From positions 46,531 to 110,530 of the forward strand of contig QCKL01000002.1 of the NCBI GenBank assembly GCA_003215355.1: DNA of 64,000 nucleotides, given 5' to 3'. This DNA comes from Prochlorococcus sp. AG-409-O23. GTDB taxonomy: Bacteria; Cyanobacteriota; Cyanobacteriia; PCC-6307; Cyanobiaceae. Both the position numbers and the translations under genes were made by a program. Below, one piece after another: positions 1 through 8,956 of the stretch. Position 1 is the stretch's first letter. Each line of letters starts with the position of its first letter. The notes beneath the pieces are model-generated. The model was not told the DNA's origin. It ran no database searches and saw only the letters and a list, made by a program, of their open reading frames with translations.

Positions 1-623
1 ATATTTACTTCTATTGGGACTTTTAATTCTAAAATTGGGTTTATCTCTGCAAGTGCTCGATAGATCTTTTGAAGTGTGCTTTTCCCGCTACTCCTATCTC
101 GGAAAAGTGCTGAAAGCTTTGCCCGACTATCTTTTTGACGTGCACACACTAGAAGACCTGAGGTGAATCTTCCTAGCCTATGTACTGGCCTGGGGATTGA
201 TGTCTTGTCAGCTGACTGAAACTGGAGGCTTAGAAGCTCGGTTAAAGTATGCTTTAAGAAGCCTCCACCTGGTACTACTGGTAGTCCCGCAGGCTTGTTT
301 ATAATAAGGATGTCATTATTGTCAAAGAGTGTTTCCCATCTTGCGGGCACAGCATCCTCTATCCATGGAGGACGTTCCCAGGTAACTAAGTCCCCCATGG
401 TTAGATTTTTATTCATCTTTATTGTTGAATTATTTAGTCTTAACTGGCCTTGCTTTAATCTCTCTGACCACTCTAGCCAGCTTGAATGTTTATAACTCGA
501 ACTAAGGATTTCCAATAATGATTTGCCGTCATCTTTTTTCGTGAGCACTTGCCTATATGTCCAACCATTGTTTTTATTAGCTGGAATTAATTCACTAGTT
601 TCAGTGGCGTTACGTGTAGCCAT
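1..623 (-). CDS. RluA-family pseudouridine synthase-like protein, partial (3' end outside window)
   Basis: This gene is missing from the ORF track because it runs off the left edge. Reading the minus strand from ATG at 623-621 gives 207 open codons. Visible blocks are INKPAGLPVVPGG near residue 108 and RPVHRLGRFTSGLLVCAR near 145-162, which are the RluA/RluD-family signatures for enzymes that isomerise uridine in rRNA or tRNA. The usual catalytic Asp of HRLD is a Gly here (residue 151), so activity is uncertain. Some plant and cyanobacterial members of the superfamily are, to my recollection, built the same way. An S4-like N-terminal region is possible. The response-regulator stop lies two bases upstream (TAG-GA-ATG), so the two genes are probably co-transcribed. 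The family call is firm; the substrate is unknown. Confidence 0.85.
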   Translation of the reverse strand, partial: MATRNATETSELIPANKNNGWTYRQVLTKKDDGKSLLEILSSSYKHSSWLEWSERLKQGQLRLNNSTIKMNKNLTMGDLVTWERPPWIEDAVPARWETLFDNNDILIINKPAGLPVVPGGGFLKHTLTELLSLQFQSADKTSIPRPVHRLGRFTSGLLVCARQKDSRAKLSALFRDRSSGKSTLQKIYRALAEINPILELKVPIEVN

Positions 624-625
624 TC

Positions 626-1348
626 CTAAGTTACAAGATGATTCTCAAGGGCATAACGCACTAACTCAGTTCTACTAGAGGTGCCAGTTTTTATAAAAAG
701 TCTGCTCACATATTTTTCAACATTTCGTATAGAGGTTTCAAGCTTTCTAGCGATTTCTTTATTCATTAGGCCTTCGGCAACTAGTTGTAAGACGCTCGCT
801 TCACGTGGAGTGAAGTTGGGAATCTCTATATCTTTAGCAGGAGTTGCATCAACTTGTGTAAGCATTGAACGAATTTCAGTTATTTGCCTAGCCATTTGAC
901 CAACATCTGCATCTGCAAAACGGGCTGCCTCTGCTAGCAATCTTTCTTGTCTTTGTAAAACATTGCGCACTCTTGCCACTAATTCGTCAGGATCAAATGG
1001 CTTAGGGATGTAATCATCAACACCTGCTTGATATCCCTGGATGCGATCAGCGGTCATCCCCTTCGCTGTGAGAAAGATAACAGGTGTGCCACTTAGCCTT
1101 TCATCTTCTCTTAGTCGCTTAAGTAGCCCATAACCATCACATCTAGGCATCATTACATCGCTTATGACTAGATCAGGAATTATTTGCTGGGCTTTTTGCC
1201 ATCCTTCTTCTCCATCTACTGCAGTAGTGACATCGAAACCCTCGTCTTGCAGATATGCCTGCACAGCATTCCGAAGCCCTGGCTCATCGTCAACAAGTAA
1301 TAAGCGTGATGGGTTGGTTATTTCCTTGTTAGGGAGGGAGTCACTCAT
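626..1348 (-). CDS. Two-component response regulator, receiver plus LuxR/NarL-type HTH
   Basis: 240 residues. The N-terminal receiver domain (about 14-130) shows the acidic pair in LLVDDEP, phospho-acceptor Asp64 in VISDVMMP, and the conserved Lys near 116 in YIPKPFDP. A helical linker follows. The C-terminal LuxR/NarL helix-turn-helix (about 175-240) reads TPREASVLQLVAEGLMNKEI. It is a DNA-binding regulator activated by a histidine kinase that is not in this window. The architecture resembles the Rre1/Ycf29 regulators conserved in cyanobacteria and some plastids, but orthology is an inference. The RluA-like gene follows after two bases. Confidence 0.9.
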   Translation of the reverse strand: MSDSLPNKEITNPSRLLLVDDEPGLRNAVQAYLQDEGFDVTTAVDGEEGWQKAQQIIPDLVISDVMMPRCDGYGLLKRLREDERLSGTPVIFLTAKGMTADRIQGYQAGVDDYIPKPFDPDELVARVRNVLQRQERLLAEAARFADADVGQMARQITEIRSMLTQVDATPAKDIEIPNFTPREASVLQLVAEGLMNKEIARKLETSIRNVEKYVSRLFIKTGTSSRTELVRYALENHLVT

Positions 1349-1703
1349 AGCTGTCTAAGCTTCACTAGTTATAAATCTAGAAGCGATATAGGTGCAAAGG
1401 TTGATCTATTTGTGCTGCTCCTGCAAAAGTTTGAAAAGGAAAATATACGAATCGATTTAGAGCATCTGTCAAAAAGTCATTTCAAGATGGGTTCTCGCTA
1501 TAAATAAATTCATATTCAGAACATTCTTCCCTTTAATTGAATTCAAAATTAACCGATGCCTGCTTTTGTGAGCTTGGTTGAAGAAAACATTGCCTATGGC
1601 CTTTACCAAAGACGCGCTTGAGAAACCTGATATGAACGAAGAAAGCGACAAAGCTCTCAGCTTTGATAAAGGGCGTTCTTCTCCCTCCTTCGAAGCTCGG
1701 CCA
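1349..1703. other. Divergent intergenic region, about 355 bp
   Basis: This lies between the divergently transcribed response regulator and the NifS-like gene. It is A+T-rich in the middle and should hold both promoters, but I cannot name a convincing box. The frame of the NifS-like gene stays open back to 1578 (ATG codons at 1578, 1596 and 1635). Those upstream residues do not look like the family's N-terminus, so I treat the stretch as noncoding. Confidence 0.4.
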
Positions 1704-2837
1704 ATGGAATTTGATTATCAATCCACAACACCTTGTGACCCGGCAGTCTTGGCGGCTATGGAGCCTTACTGGAATCAATATTGGGGGAATGCGTCAAGTC
1801 GGCACAGTCGAATGGGCTTGCACGCTTCAGCAGCAGTTAGCCTTGCGAGAGAGCAATTGGCTGCATTTCTAAAAATTCAGCCTGAAAGATTGATATTCAC
1901 TAGCGGAGCCACTGAGGCAAATAATTTAGCCTTGCTAGGTCATGCTCGAGCAAGGGCATTAGAGCTTGGTCGTCCTGGTCATTTAATCACGCTTGCTACA
2001 GAGCACCATGCTGTATTAGATCCTCTGCGGCAGCTTCAAAGGGAAGGGTTTCGTTTGACGGAACTTAGACCAGGTTTGGACGGACTGTTGTCAGCAGAGA
2101 AGCTATTACAAGCCTTTGAAAAGGATACTTTTTTAGTGAGTGTGATGATGGCAAATAATGAAATAGGGGTCGTGCAACCCATATCTGAATTGACAGGCTT
2201 ATGTAAAGAGCGAGGTGTTGCTTTTCATAGTGATTTGGCACAAACTTTTGGTCACTTACCTATTGACCTCAATCAGCTTGGATTGGACTTTATGAGTGTA
2301 AGTGGCCATAAATTGTATGGTCCGAAGGGCATTGGAGCACTTGTCATAAGTTCTGAATTTTCATTAATGCCTTTGCAGTGGGGAGGAGGGCAAGAGCAAG
2401 GCCTTAGGCCTGGGACGATTCCTGTTCCTTTGGTCATTGGCCTTGTAAAGGCGGCAGAACTGGCCATGCAGGATTTGCATAGTCGATATCACAGACTTCG
2501 TGAGCTGCGCAATCAACTTTGGGAGGGGTTACTAGAGCAAATCCCAAATTTGATAATTAATGGATCTATGGAGCAACGTCTACCAAACAATTTGAACTTC
2601 ACTGTCCCTGGTGTGAGGGGCAATCAATTACATCGAGAGTTGCGTTCATATTTATCTTGTAGCAGTGGGTCTGCATGTAGCAGAGGGGCTCCTTCTCATG
2701 TGCTATTAACTCTTGGGAGGACTCCCAATGAGGCAGAAGCTTCTCTAAGGATGAGTCTTGGGAGAGATACCACTTCTGAGGAGGTTGTTAAAGCTGTTAG
2801 GTCAATTACGAAAGTCGTAAATGAATTAAGGGAATAG
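1704..2837 (+). CDS. Cysteine desulfurase-like PLP aminotransferase (NifS/IscS family)
   Basis: A class V aminotransferase-fold enzyme that takes sulfur from cysteine for Fe-S cluster or thio-cofactor assembly. It shows FDYQSTTPCDPAV at the N-terminus, the His of TEHHAV, the PLP-lysine motif SGHKLYGPKGIG, and the sulfur-carrying Cys loop SCSSGSACSRG near the C-terminus. From ATG 1704 it has 377 residues, which fits the family. The ORF-track start at 1578 adds 42 unlike residues (other ATGs at 1596 and 1635), so I prefer 1704 although no strong ribosome-binding site decides it. Which of the several cyanobacterial desulfurases this is cannot be told from the sequence alone. Confidence 0.85.
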   Translation: MEFDYQSTTPCDPAVLAAMEPYWNQYWGNASSRHSRMGLHASAAVSLAREQLAAFLKIQPERLIFTSGATEANNLALLGHARARALELGRPGHLITLATEHHAVLDPLRQLQREGFRLTELRPGLDGLLSAEKLLQAFEKDTFLVSVMMANNEIGVVQPISELTGLCKERGVAFHSDLAQTFGHLPIDLNQLGLDFMSVSGHKLYGPKGIGALVISSEFSLMPLQWGGGQEQGLRPGTIPVPLVIGLVKAAELAMQDLHSRYHRLRELRNQLWEGLLEQIPNLIINGSMEQRLPNNLNFTVPGVRGNQLHRELRSYLSCSSGSACSRGAPSHVLLTLGRTPNEAEASLRMSLGRDTTSEEVVKAVRSITKVVNELRE

Positions 2838-2916
2838 TTGAATCAGGAATTTCGACTATAGATGTCCTTTTATAAGCTTTTGCCGACATATTTTCTCCTT
2901 CTTGAGGCTTTTGTCC

Positions 2917-3828
2917 CTAAGCGTTTCGCTGGGCGATACGACACTTTGCACTGCGGCTACGAGCATTTGTCAAAATCTCATCATCACTAGCTATGAGTGG
3001 TTTTTTAGTAACACGTTTTAAGCGACTATCTAATTGAAAAGCATTTTTAACGCGCCGATCTTCAAGAGAATGAAAGCTAATTACTATAAGTAGTCCTCCT
3101 GGAACCAGCCAAGTGGGAGCTTTTTTGAGAAAACTATCAAGAGCTTTTAGCTCGTTGTTGACAGCAATTCTTAAAGCTTGAAAGGTTCGTGTGGCTGGAT
3201 GAATACGACCATGGCGCATTTTGGGGGGGTAGCAACCTGCTATGGCGTAAGCCAAATCTGCTGTTCCGGAATAAGGACCTTTTTCTGAGAGGTCGCTTTT
3301 TATCTTTCTAGCAATTCGCCTGGACAATCTTTCTTCTCCATTGACATAAACCAGATCCGCTAGTTCTTTTTCATTCAGGCGTTCAATTAGTTCAGCAGCA
3401 GTATCACCATTCTCTGGGTTCATTCTCATGTCAAGAGGTCCATTAAGTCGAAAACTGAATCCTCTATTTGGATTATCTAGTTGAGGACTGCTTACTCCCA
3501 GATCAGCTAGAACAACGATTGCCGGTTCTGGGGGTGTGAACTCAGCAAAATTTGCTGAAAGAATTTTTACTCTTGATCCGAAAGCTTTTAAATGTTCTTC
3601 GGCAGCAGCTGTTGCATTGGGATCTTGATCCAAGCCAATGACACGTACCTTGGGATTTTCCTTAAGGATTAAGGAACAGTGGCCACCTCCACCAACAGTG
3701 GCATCAATGATCAAGCCTCCATCTAATAGCTTTGACGATAGGTTGTTGTTGATTGCCTCGAGTACTTCTTCATGCAGCACAGGTAAGTGTTTGAAGCTTG
3801 AAATAGAGATAGAAGATTTTTCGGGCAT
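2917..3828 (-). CDS. rsmH: 16S rRNA (cytosine-1402 N4)-methyltransferase RsmH
   Basis: SAM-dependent enzyme that methylates N4 of C1402 in the 30S decoding centre (formerly MraW). It is 303 residues, normal for the family. It shows [13 protein letters not shown] near 13, the glycine-rich SAM loop DATVGGGGH near 43, [11 protein letters not shown] near 108, the [17 protein letters not shown] block near 205, and [11 protein letters not shown] near 250. It is divergent from ndhH with about 45 bases between the starts. It is not next to division genes as mraW is in many bacteria. Confidence 0.97.
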   Translation of the reverse strand: MPEKSSISISSFKHLPVLHEEVLEAINNNLSSKLLDGGLIIDATVGGGGHCSLILKENPKVRVIGLDQDPNATAAAEEHLKAFGSRVKILSANFAEFTPPEPAIVVLADLGVSSPQLDNPNRGFSFRLNGPLDMRMNPENGDTAAELIERLNEKELADLVYVNGEERLSRRIARKIKSDLSEKGPYSGTADLAYAIAGCYPPKMRHGRIHPATRTFQALRIAVNNELKALDSFLKKAPTWLVPGGLLIVISFHSLEDRRVKNAFQLDSRLKRVTKKPLIASDDEILTNARSRSAKCRIAQRNA

Positions 3829-3873
3829 GAGTTCTTCCTAAGATCAGGAAACAGCACTTTGCCAACTGGGCCT

Positions 3874-5058
3874 ATGACGCAACTGGAAACGCGCACGGAG
3901 CCAATGGTTGTGAACTTTGGCCCCCATCATCCTTCGATGCATGGTGTGTTGAGATTGGTTGTGACACTGGATGGAGAAGACGTTGTTGATTGCGAACCTG
4001 TTATTGGTTATCTGCATCGGGGGATGGAGAAAATCGCAGAAAACCGTACAAACGTCATGTTTGTGCCATACGTCAGTCGCATGGATTATGCGGCTGGCAT
4101 GTTTTATGAAGCGATAGTTGTTAATGCTCCAGAACGACTGGCCAATATTTCTGTACCAAAGAGAGCAAGTTATATCCGAGTGCTGATGCTTGAATTAAAT
4201 CGCATAGCTAATCATCTCCTTTGGTTAGGTCCATTTCTTGCTGATGTGGGTGCGCAAACTCCTTTCTTTTATATCTTTCGAGAAAGGGAAATGATATATG
4301 ACCTTTGGGAAGCTGCTACTGGCCAACGATTAATTAATAATAATTACTTTCGAATAGGTGGCGTGGCTTGTGATTTGCCATGGGGATGGCTTGAGAAATG
4401 TAGAGACTTTTGTGATTGGTTTGGTCCCAAGATTGATGAGTACGAGAAATTAATTACTAATAATCCGATTTTTCGTCGCCGTATTGAGGGTTTGGGTTCT
4501 ATTGGACGTGAGCAAGCTATTAATTGGAGCCTTTCTGGACCAATGCTTCGAGCTTCTGGCGTCCCATGGGATTTGCGCAAGATTGATCACTATGAATGCT
4601 ATGACGACTTTGATTGGGAGGTGGCATGTGAGAAGGAAGGTGATTGTTATGCCAGATATCGGGTTCGTATAGAGGAAATGCGGCAGTCCTTAAAGATTCT
4701 TAAGCAGGCTTGCGAAATGATCCCTGGCGGTCCAACAGAAAACCTTGAGGCACTTCGTACCTCTGAGGGTAAGGCGAGTTCTTTTACAGGTTTTGATTAT
4801 CAATACGTTGCCAAGAAAGTTGCGCCTACTTTTAAGATCCCTGATGGTGAGTTGTATACCCGGTTGGAATCGGGAAAAGGTGAAATTGGTGTCTTCATTC
4901 AAGGCAAGAATGACGTCACTCCTTGGAGATTCAAAATTCGTGCTGCAGACTTAAATAACCTGCAGATTCTTCCTCATATTTTGAAGGGGGCCAAGGTTGC
5001 AGACATCATGGCTATTCTTGGGTCAATTGACGTCATTATGGGTTCAGTGGACCGTTAA
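3874..5058 (+). CDS. ndhH: NAD(P)H-quinone oxidoreductase subunit H (NDH-1)
   Basis: 49-kDa-type subunit in the peripheral arm of the thylakoid NDH-1 complex, used in cyclic electron flow, respiration and CO2 uptake. Characteristic blocks are [15 protein letters not shown] near 14, [15 protein letters not shown] near 48, [18 protein letters not shown] near 115, and the C-terminal [14 protein letters not shown] start at ATG 3874 ([10 protein letters not shown]), giving 394 residues and matching the usual cyanobacterial N-terminus. The track's start at 3859 adds five residues. The DHNA-CoA thioesterase gene begins 8 bases after the stop. Confidence 0.97.
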   Translation: MTQLETRTEPMVVNFGPHHPSMHGVLRLVVTLDGEDVVDCEPVIGYLHRGMEKIAENRTNVMFVPYVSRMDYAAGMFYEAIVVNAPERLANISVPKRASYIRVLMLELNRIANHLLWLGPFLADVGAQTPFFYIFREREMIYDLWEAATGQRLINNNYFRIGGVACDLPWGWLEKCRDFCDWFGPKIDEYEKLITNNPIFRRRIEGLGSIGREQAINWSLSGPMLRASGVPWDLRKIDHYECYDDFDWEVACEKEGDCYARYRVRIEEMRQSLKILKQACEMIPGGPTENLEALRTSEGKASSFTGFDYQYVAKKVAPTFKIPDGELYTRLESGKGEIGVFIQGKNDVTPWRFKIRAADLNNLQILPHILKGAKVADIMAILGSIDVIMGSVDR

Positions 5059-5066
5059 AAGTTTTC

Positions 5067-5534
5067 TTGTCTACAAAACAACCAGGCTCTTGGCTTCAAT
5101 TGAAACGCGTAGTTCGTTTTGGGGATACTGATCCTGCTGGAGTAATTCATTTCCATCAGTTGTTTCGTTGGTCTCATGAAGGTTGGGAAGAAAGCCTTCA
5201 GCTGTTTGGGTTGCCTGCCGCAGAAGTTTTCCCAGGTGCAAGCAAAACTGACCCTGCCCCTCCGATTGCTTTGCCAATCGTGCATTGTCAAGCTGATTTC
5301 CTTTCACCGATTAAGACTGCCGACAATTTGTCTGTACAGCTTTCACCAGAAAGAATTGACCTGAGTAGTTTTGTGGTGCGAACTCAATTTTTTCGTGGAA
5401 GTGAAGAAGTCGCTAATTCAGTACTTCATCATCTTGCGATCAATGCCCAAACACGTAAGCGTTGTGATCTACCTGTGGGCATTTGTCGTTGGCTAGAAGC
5501 CTCTTCTTTGTATTTAGGGGTTCAGCCTGTGTGA
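5067..5534 (+). CDS. 1,4-dihydroxy-2-naphthoyl-CoA hydrolase (hotdog thioesterase)
   Basis: Hotdog-fold thioesterase that releases DHNA from its CoA ester in phylloquinone synthesis, the PSI A1 cofactor pathway. The motif RFGDTDPAGVIHFHQ near 17-31 contains the catalytic Asp position. ALPIVHCQADFLSPI and the C-terminal LPVGICRWLEASSL also fit the cyanobacterial family. Length is 155 residues. The start codon is TTG at 5067; no ATG or GTG lies upstream in frame before a stop, and the domain begins about 15 residues in. It sits 8 bases behind ndhH, about 2 kb from the menE-menC-menA cluster, which supports the assignment. Confidence 0.88.
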   Translation: MSTKQPGSWLQLKRVVRFGDTDPAGVIHFHQLFRWSHEGWEESLQLFGLPAAEVFPGASKTDPAPPIALPIVHCQADFLSPIKTADNLSVQLSPERIDLSSFVVRTQFFRGSEEVANSVLHHLAINAQTRKRCDLPVGICRWLEASSLYLGVQPV

Positions 5535-5654
5535 AGAGAAATGTTAATTCGTTGCCGCTACCTTCTTAATGAGGTTTTGAATAAGGCTGCTTATCTTGTC
5601 CGCTTGGCCAACTAATATTGTTGAGCATGGGAATTTCTTTCGGTCTTCTTATCT

Positions 5655-5984
5655 ATGTCAGAGCCCAAAGCTCTATATGTATTGTTAGCCCCTGTTGGCC
5701 AGCTGACTGGTAATGGTCAGTTGCGTGAAACAATCAGCGAGCGTCGGAATCGAAAGGGTTCAGATGTCCTCTTTTGGTATCTTTCGCCTGAGTTGGTAAA
5801 GAAATTTGATCTTCCTGGAACCGGAGTTGAAGCAGTAGTGGCAGATGAACTTACAGCAATTAATTGGTTGAAGATGCGTTTTGGGGGTGAAAGCAGCACT
5901 TTTCAGCTAGACATTGAACAACTCCGTGAGCATGCAAGTGCCTTACCCCCTGCACCGACAAACAGAAATATCAGTGCTTCATAA
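5655..5984 (+). CDS. Conserved-looking hypothetical protein, 109 aa
   Basis: I do not recognise a characterised family. The protein is soluble, with no signal peptide or membrane segment. It contains KALYVLLAPVGQLTGNGQL at the N-terminus, RNRKGSDVLFWYLSPELV in the middle, and a Pro-rich tail (LPPAPTNRN). Base composition and codon use match the neighbours and the start is a clear ATG, so it is probably a real gene. It lies between the DHNA-CoA thioesterase and the ferredoxin on the same strand, with about 120 bases on either side. No function is proposed. Confidence 0.75.
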   Translation: MSEPKALYVLLAPVGQLTGNGQLRETISERRNRKGSDVLFWYLSPELVKKFDLPGTGVEAVVADELTAINWLKMRFGGESSTFQLDIEQLREHASALPPAPTNRNISAS

Positions 5985-6120
5985 ATTATTTAGCTAATGT
6001 AGTTTCTCAATTTTCCAAAAATAATAAGCCTTTAATTAATATAATTAAAGGTGTTCAAACGCTCTCATCTCAATTATTTCATCCTAAAACTTACATGGAA
6101 TTCAATTTAAGGATACTTAT

Positions 6121-6486
6121 ATGAAACCTCTCCACAAGGTCACAATCCATCACAGGAAGGCTGGACGTACTATTTCTTTTGATGTTCCAGAGGGTGAATA
6201 TATTTTGCGTTGTTTTGAATCTCATGGAGAGGAGCTTCCTTTCTCTTGTCGAAATGGTTGCTGTACCACATGCGCTGTAAGGATTTTGTCAGGTGAGATG
6301 GATCAAACAGCTGGAATTGGGCTTTCGGCAGAAATGCGAGCACAAGGCTATGGTCTTCTTTGCGTGGCTAAGGCAATTGGTCCACTTGAGGTTGAGACTC
6401 AGGATGAGGATGAGGTATATGAAATGCAATTTGGGAAATATTTAGGACAAGTTAAAGCTCAGGCAGGCAGCCCATTTGATATTTAA
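6121..6486 (+). CDS. Plant-type [2Fe-2S] ferredoxin
   Basis: 121 residues. The cluster motif is CRNGCCTTC near 42-50, with the fourth Cys in YGLLCVAKA about 30 residues later, matching the CxxxxCxxC...C pattern of [2Fe-2S] ferredoxins. The fold region starts KVTIHHRKAGRTISFDVPEG. Compared with photosynthetic PetF it has a longer C-terminal tail (EMQFGKYLGQVKAQAG...), and a Cys where PetF has Ala (GCC rather than GAC). It is therefore probably a specialised ferredoxin, not the main PSI acceptor. Its redox partner is unknown. It is preceded by about 135 A+T-rich bases that likely hold its promoter. Confidence 0.9.
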   Translation: MKPLHKVTIHHRKAGRTISFDVPEGEYILRCFESHGEELPFSCRNGCCTTCAVRILSGEMDQTAGIGLSAEMRAQGYGLLCVAKAIGPLEVETQDEDEVYEMQFGKYLGQVKAQAGSPFDI

Positions 6487-6559
6487 TCTGAATGATAATT
6501 ACTATAATTATTGAAGGCAAAAAAAGTTTTTGCTGAGACTGTCTCTTGGTATCAATGGA

Positions 6560-7609
6560 TTAACCGTATCTAACAGCATTTGTTTTCTCCATTGGGAGTA
6601 AAAACTGCTGAAGAATTAGTGAGACGAATTTGCCAAGAGCTAACGGTTTTGCCAGTCCAGTACTTTCTCTCCATTTGCGGAAGGCATTCAATATCTGTAC
6701 GCGCATTTCAAGGAACTTGCCGTCATCAAATTTATAAACCCAAGGGAATGCATTGCGTGATGTGTTATTAGTTTGGATGATTACTTCTTCGTCAAAGAGA
6801 ACGGGGTCTATACCAAGAAGGTTGTAAAACTCACCTCTTTCACAAACAGTGAGGGTATGGGTTAGGAAAACAGTCCACAGGAAGAACCGGCTAAGTAGCT
6901 TACCTCGTAAACCTTTAGTCATTCCTGGCCAGCAGCGCATCATCAGATTGATGCAATCTCCGTGACGATTTTCGTCCTGACACCATGGTTCAAAGAAGTC
7001 AAATAAGGGAGCACATGCTTTTTCAGGATTGTCATTCAGGTGACGATTAATGAGGATATAGCGCCAATATCCAATCTTTTCTGAGAGGTATAACGAGTAA
7101 AGAACCCAGCTTAGGGGGAAGAATGTAGCGGCTCTTTTATTCCCTAAATTTGGGAGGTCAACGTTGATGCCTTCTGCTTTTAAAGCTCGGCCTAGGAACC
7201 CAGCATGGCGAGCTTCATCTCTGGCTAAAAATTGAAAGAATTGACCAAGTTCTTTCCTCCCAGATTTCTTAAATCTATTAGAGATCTCCTTAAAGAGTAA
7301 AAATCCTGAGAATTCAGATACTACTGATCGAACAAGGTAGCTTTCATAAACTGCCTTATCTTCTGGTGAAAGCTCATTTAGGCGGTCAAGTGAAGCTTTG
7401 CGATCGAAATGTTTGAGGTTGTAGTCAGCCTCCATTTCCTTGAACATTGCCTCGAAATCTTGCCTTGCTATATCGAGGTCGGTTTTGGCAGCTTTATCGA
7501 ACTCAGTGGTGTAAAACCTTGGAGTTAGTAGGTTCTCGTCAAGATGTGGGGGGAGTTCATTCCTCCCAGCTCCTCGTAGGGCAGGGGCAGTAGTAGCAGT
7601 AGCTGTCAT
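6560..7609 (-). CDS. acsF: Mg-protoporphyrin IX monomethyl ester oxidative cyclase
   Basis: Aerobic diiron cyclase that forms the isocyclic ring E of chlorophyll. It is 349 residues, with diiron-ligand motifs RDEARHAGFL near 130 and CQDENRHGDCINL near 210. It also contains NPRFYTTEFDKAAK-like TPRFYTTEFDKAA near the N-terminus, where the family begins its conserved region. Start ATG at 7609. It is convergent with the ferredoxin gene across 73 bases and upstream of nothing on its own strand until menE, so it probably forms its own unit. Confidence 0.96.
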   Translation of the reverse strand: MTATATTAPALRGAGRNELPPHLDENLLTPRFYTTEFDKAAKTDLDIARQDFEAMFKEMEADYNLKHFDRKASLDRLNELSPEDKAVYESYLVRSVVSEFSGFLLFKEISNRFKKSGRKELGQFFQFLARDEARHAGFLGRALKAEGINVDLPNLGNKRAATFFPLSWVLYSLYLSEKIGYWRYILINRHLNDNPEKACAPLFDFFEPWCQDENRHGDCINLMMRCWPGMTKGLRGKLLSRFFLWTVFLTHTLTVCERGEFYNLLGIDPVLFDEEVIIQTNNTSRNAFPWVYKFDDGKFLEMRVQILNAFRKWRESTGLAKPLALGKFVSLILQQFLLPMEKTNAVRYG

Positions 7610-7723
7610 TGCCTTTATCTAACCGATGAGTGATTCTATGTCTTTGACTTAAGTCTTGGACGTTTGCTTAGGAACTCGAAGTCTTCTGAATGAATTAGCA
7701 AGGTTATGCACTTGATTTGAGGA

Positions 7724-8956
7724 CTAGTGTTTTGCCTTCAGCCAAGTTGTCCAGCGTGCTCTTTCCCACTTCCCTGCTGAATTAGGAGCAAGTGTGGGGC
7801 AATGAATCCAATCGACGGGCTTTTCTGCAGGTTGCCAATTTGCGACTAGTTTTTGAAGTTCTATAAATGCTTCTGAGTTGGGATCGGTTTCTTGCTGGTT
7901 CCGAAAACGCACTAAAGCAACTATTCGCTCTCCCCATTCTGGGTCTTGAATGGGTAAAAAAATAAGTTCTTCTATGGGCAATTTAGTAGCGCTAATAGCC
8001 TTTATTAATCTTGCTTCTAGTTGCTCTGGGAAAACTGTTTCGCCCCCAGAGTGAATTGCATTATCGACTCTTCCAGTAACCTTTAGTTGTAAGAGTGAAC
8101 TCTCAGATATTAATTCTGCAAAGTCTCCTGAGCGCCACCATCCAGATTTGTTGCTTAGGCCTTTGAGTGCTCCCTCTTTGCAAAGAGCGATTGCAAGTCT
8201 TGGGGTTTTTACTTCTAAAGCTCCATTTGCATCTAGTCGCAATTGAACATCGATTAAAGGTGCCCCACAGGTATTGTTGCCTGAGAGAAATTCTCTAGGA
8301 GAGAGGGCCGTTACCATTGCTGCCGTCTCAGTAGATCCATAGCACGGTGCAAGGTTTAGTTTTTTTGCTCTAGAAGTTGTTTTTAAGTCTTCTGCAATTG
8401 CTGCACCACCAACCCAGATTATGGAAAATCTCTGTAAGAACCTTATACCTTCGTGGTTGTTAAGTAATCTTCGCAATTGAGTAGGGACTAATGAAATAAG
8501 GACAGGTTTTTTATCTTGCTCAAAAACAACTTTGCAAGCTTGATCTAGTTCAATTGGATTGTGCATGAGAGATGGCATTAGCCATTTATGTTCAGCACCC
8601 CAAAAGCGACTGCGCCACCAAGGCATCAATCCACTGACATGATGAATTGGTAACGGGTTAAGAACTATGCAGTTTTGAGGTTCTATTCCCTGCGCTTGTA
8701 GCCATTGTCCAGTTGCTTGAGCAGATTGATTGAGATGAAGGCAGGGTTGTAAACATTGCTGTGGCCCTCCTGCCGTGCCACCACTTGAGAGAATAACTCC
8801 AGGACCTTTTGGTAAAAGTGATTCTGGAATTAATACTTGTTGCGCTCTAGGTGGCAATAATTCCACCCATGAACCGTGTAAAAGATAATTTTCAAGTTTG
8901 CTAGAGCATTCTTTAGCGTTGATTGGGTTGCAATGAAGAGTTCTTAGTGCATTCAT
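7724..8956 (-). CDS. menE: o-Succinylbenzoate-CoA ligase
   Basis: ANL-superfamily acyl-CoA synthetase that activates o-succinylbenzoate in phylloquinone synthesis. The P-loop SSGGTAGGPQQC lies near 57, an adenylation core block near 210 reads APCYGSTETAAMV, and the hinge region GWWRSGDFAEL and GRVDNAIHSGGETVFPEQLE follow. At 410 residues it is short for the superfamily but usual for picocyanobacterial MenE. Its ATG overlaps the menC stop (ATGA), which indicates translational coupling in menA-menC-menE. Confidence 0.92.
   Translation of the reverse strand: MNALRTLHCNPINAKECSSKLENYLLHGSWVELLPPRAQQVLIPESLLPKGPGVILSSGGTAGGPQQCLQPCLHLNQSAQATGQWLQAQGIEPQNCIVLNPLPIHHVSGLMPWWRSRFWGAEHKWLMPSLMHNPIELDQACKVVFEQDKKPVLISLVPTQLRRLLNNHEGIRFLQRFSIIWVGGAAIAEDLKTTSRAKKLNLAPCYGSTETAAMVTALSPREFLSGNNTCGAPLIDVQLRLDANGALEVKTPRLAIALCKEGALKGLSNKSGWWRSGDFAELISESSLLQLKVTGRVDNAIHSGGETVFPEQLEARLIKAISATKLPIEELIFLPIQDPEWGERIVALVRFRNQQETDPNSEAFIELQKLVANWQPAEKPVDWIHCPTLAPNSAGKWERARWTTWLKAKH

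Noticed and set aside
295-495. 66-aa plus-strand ORF
   Set aside because: Antisense shadow of the partial RluA-family gene, which has clear family motifs.
6517-6533. Hairpin GCAAAAA/TTTTTGC between the ferredoxin and acsF
   Set aside because: Almost entirely A/T pairs with a tiny G+C clamp; too weak to call a terminator on sequence alone.
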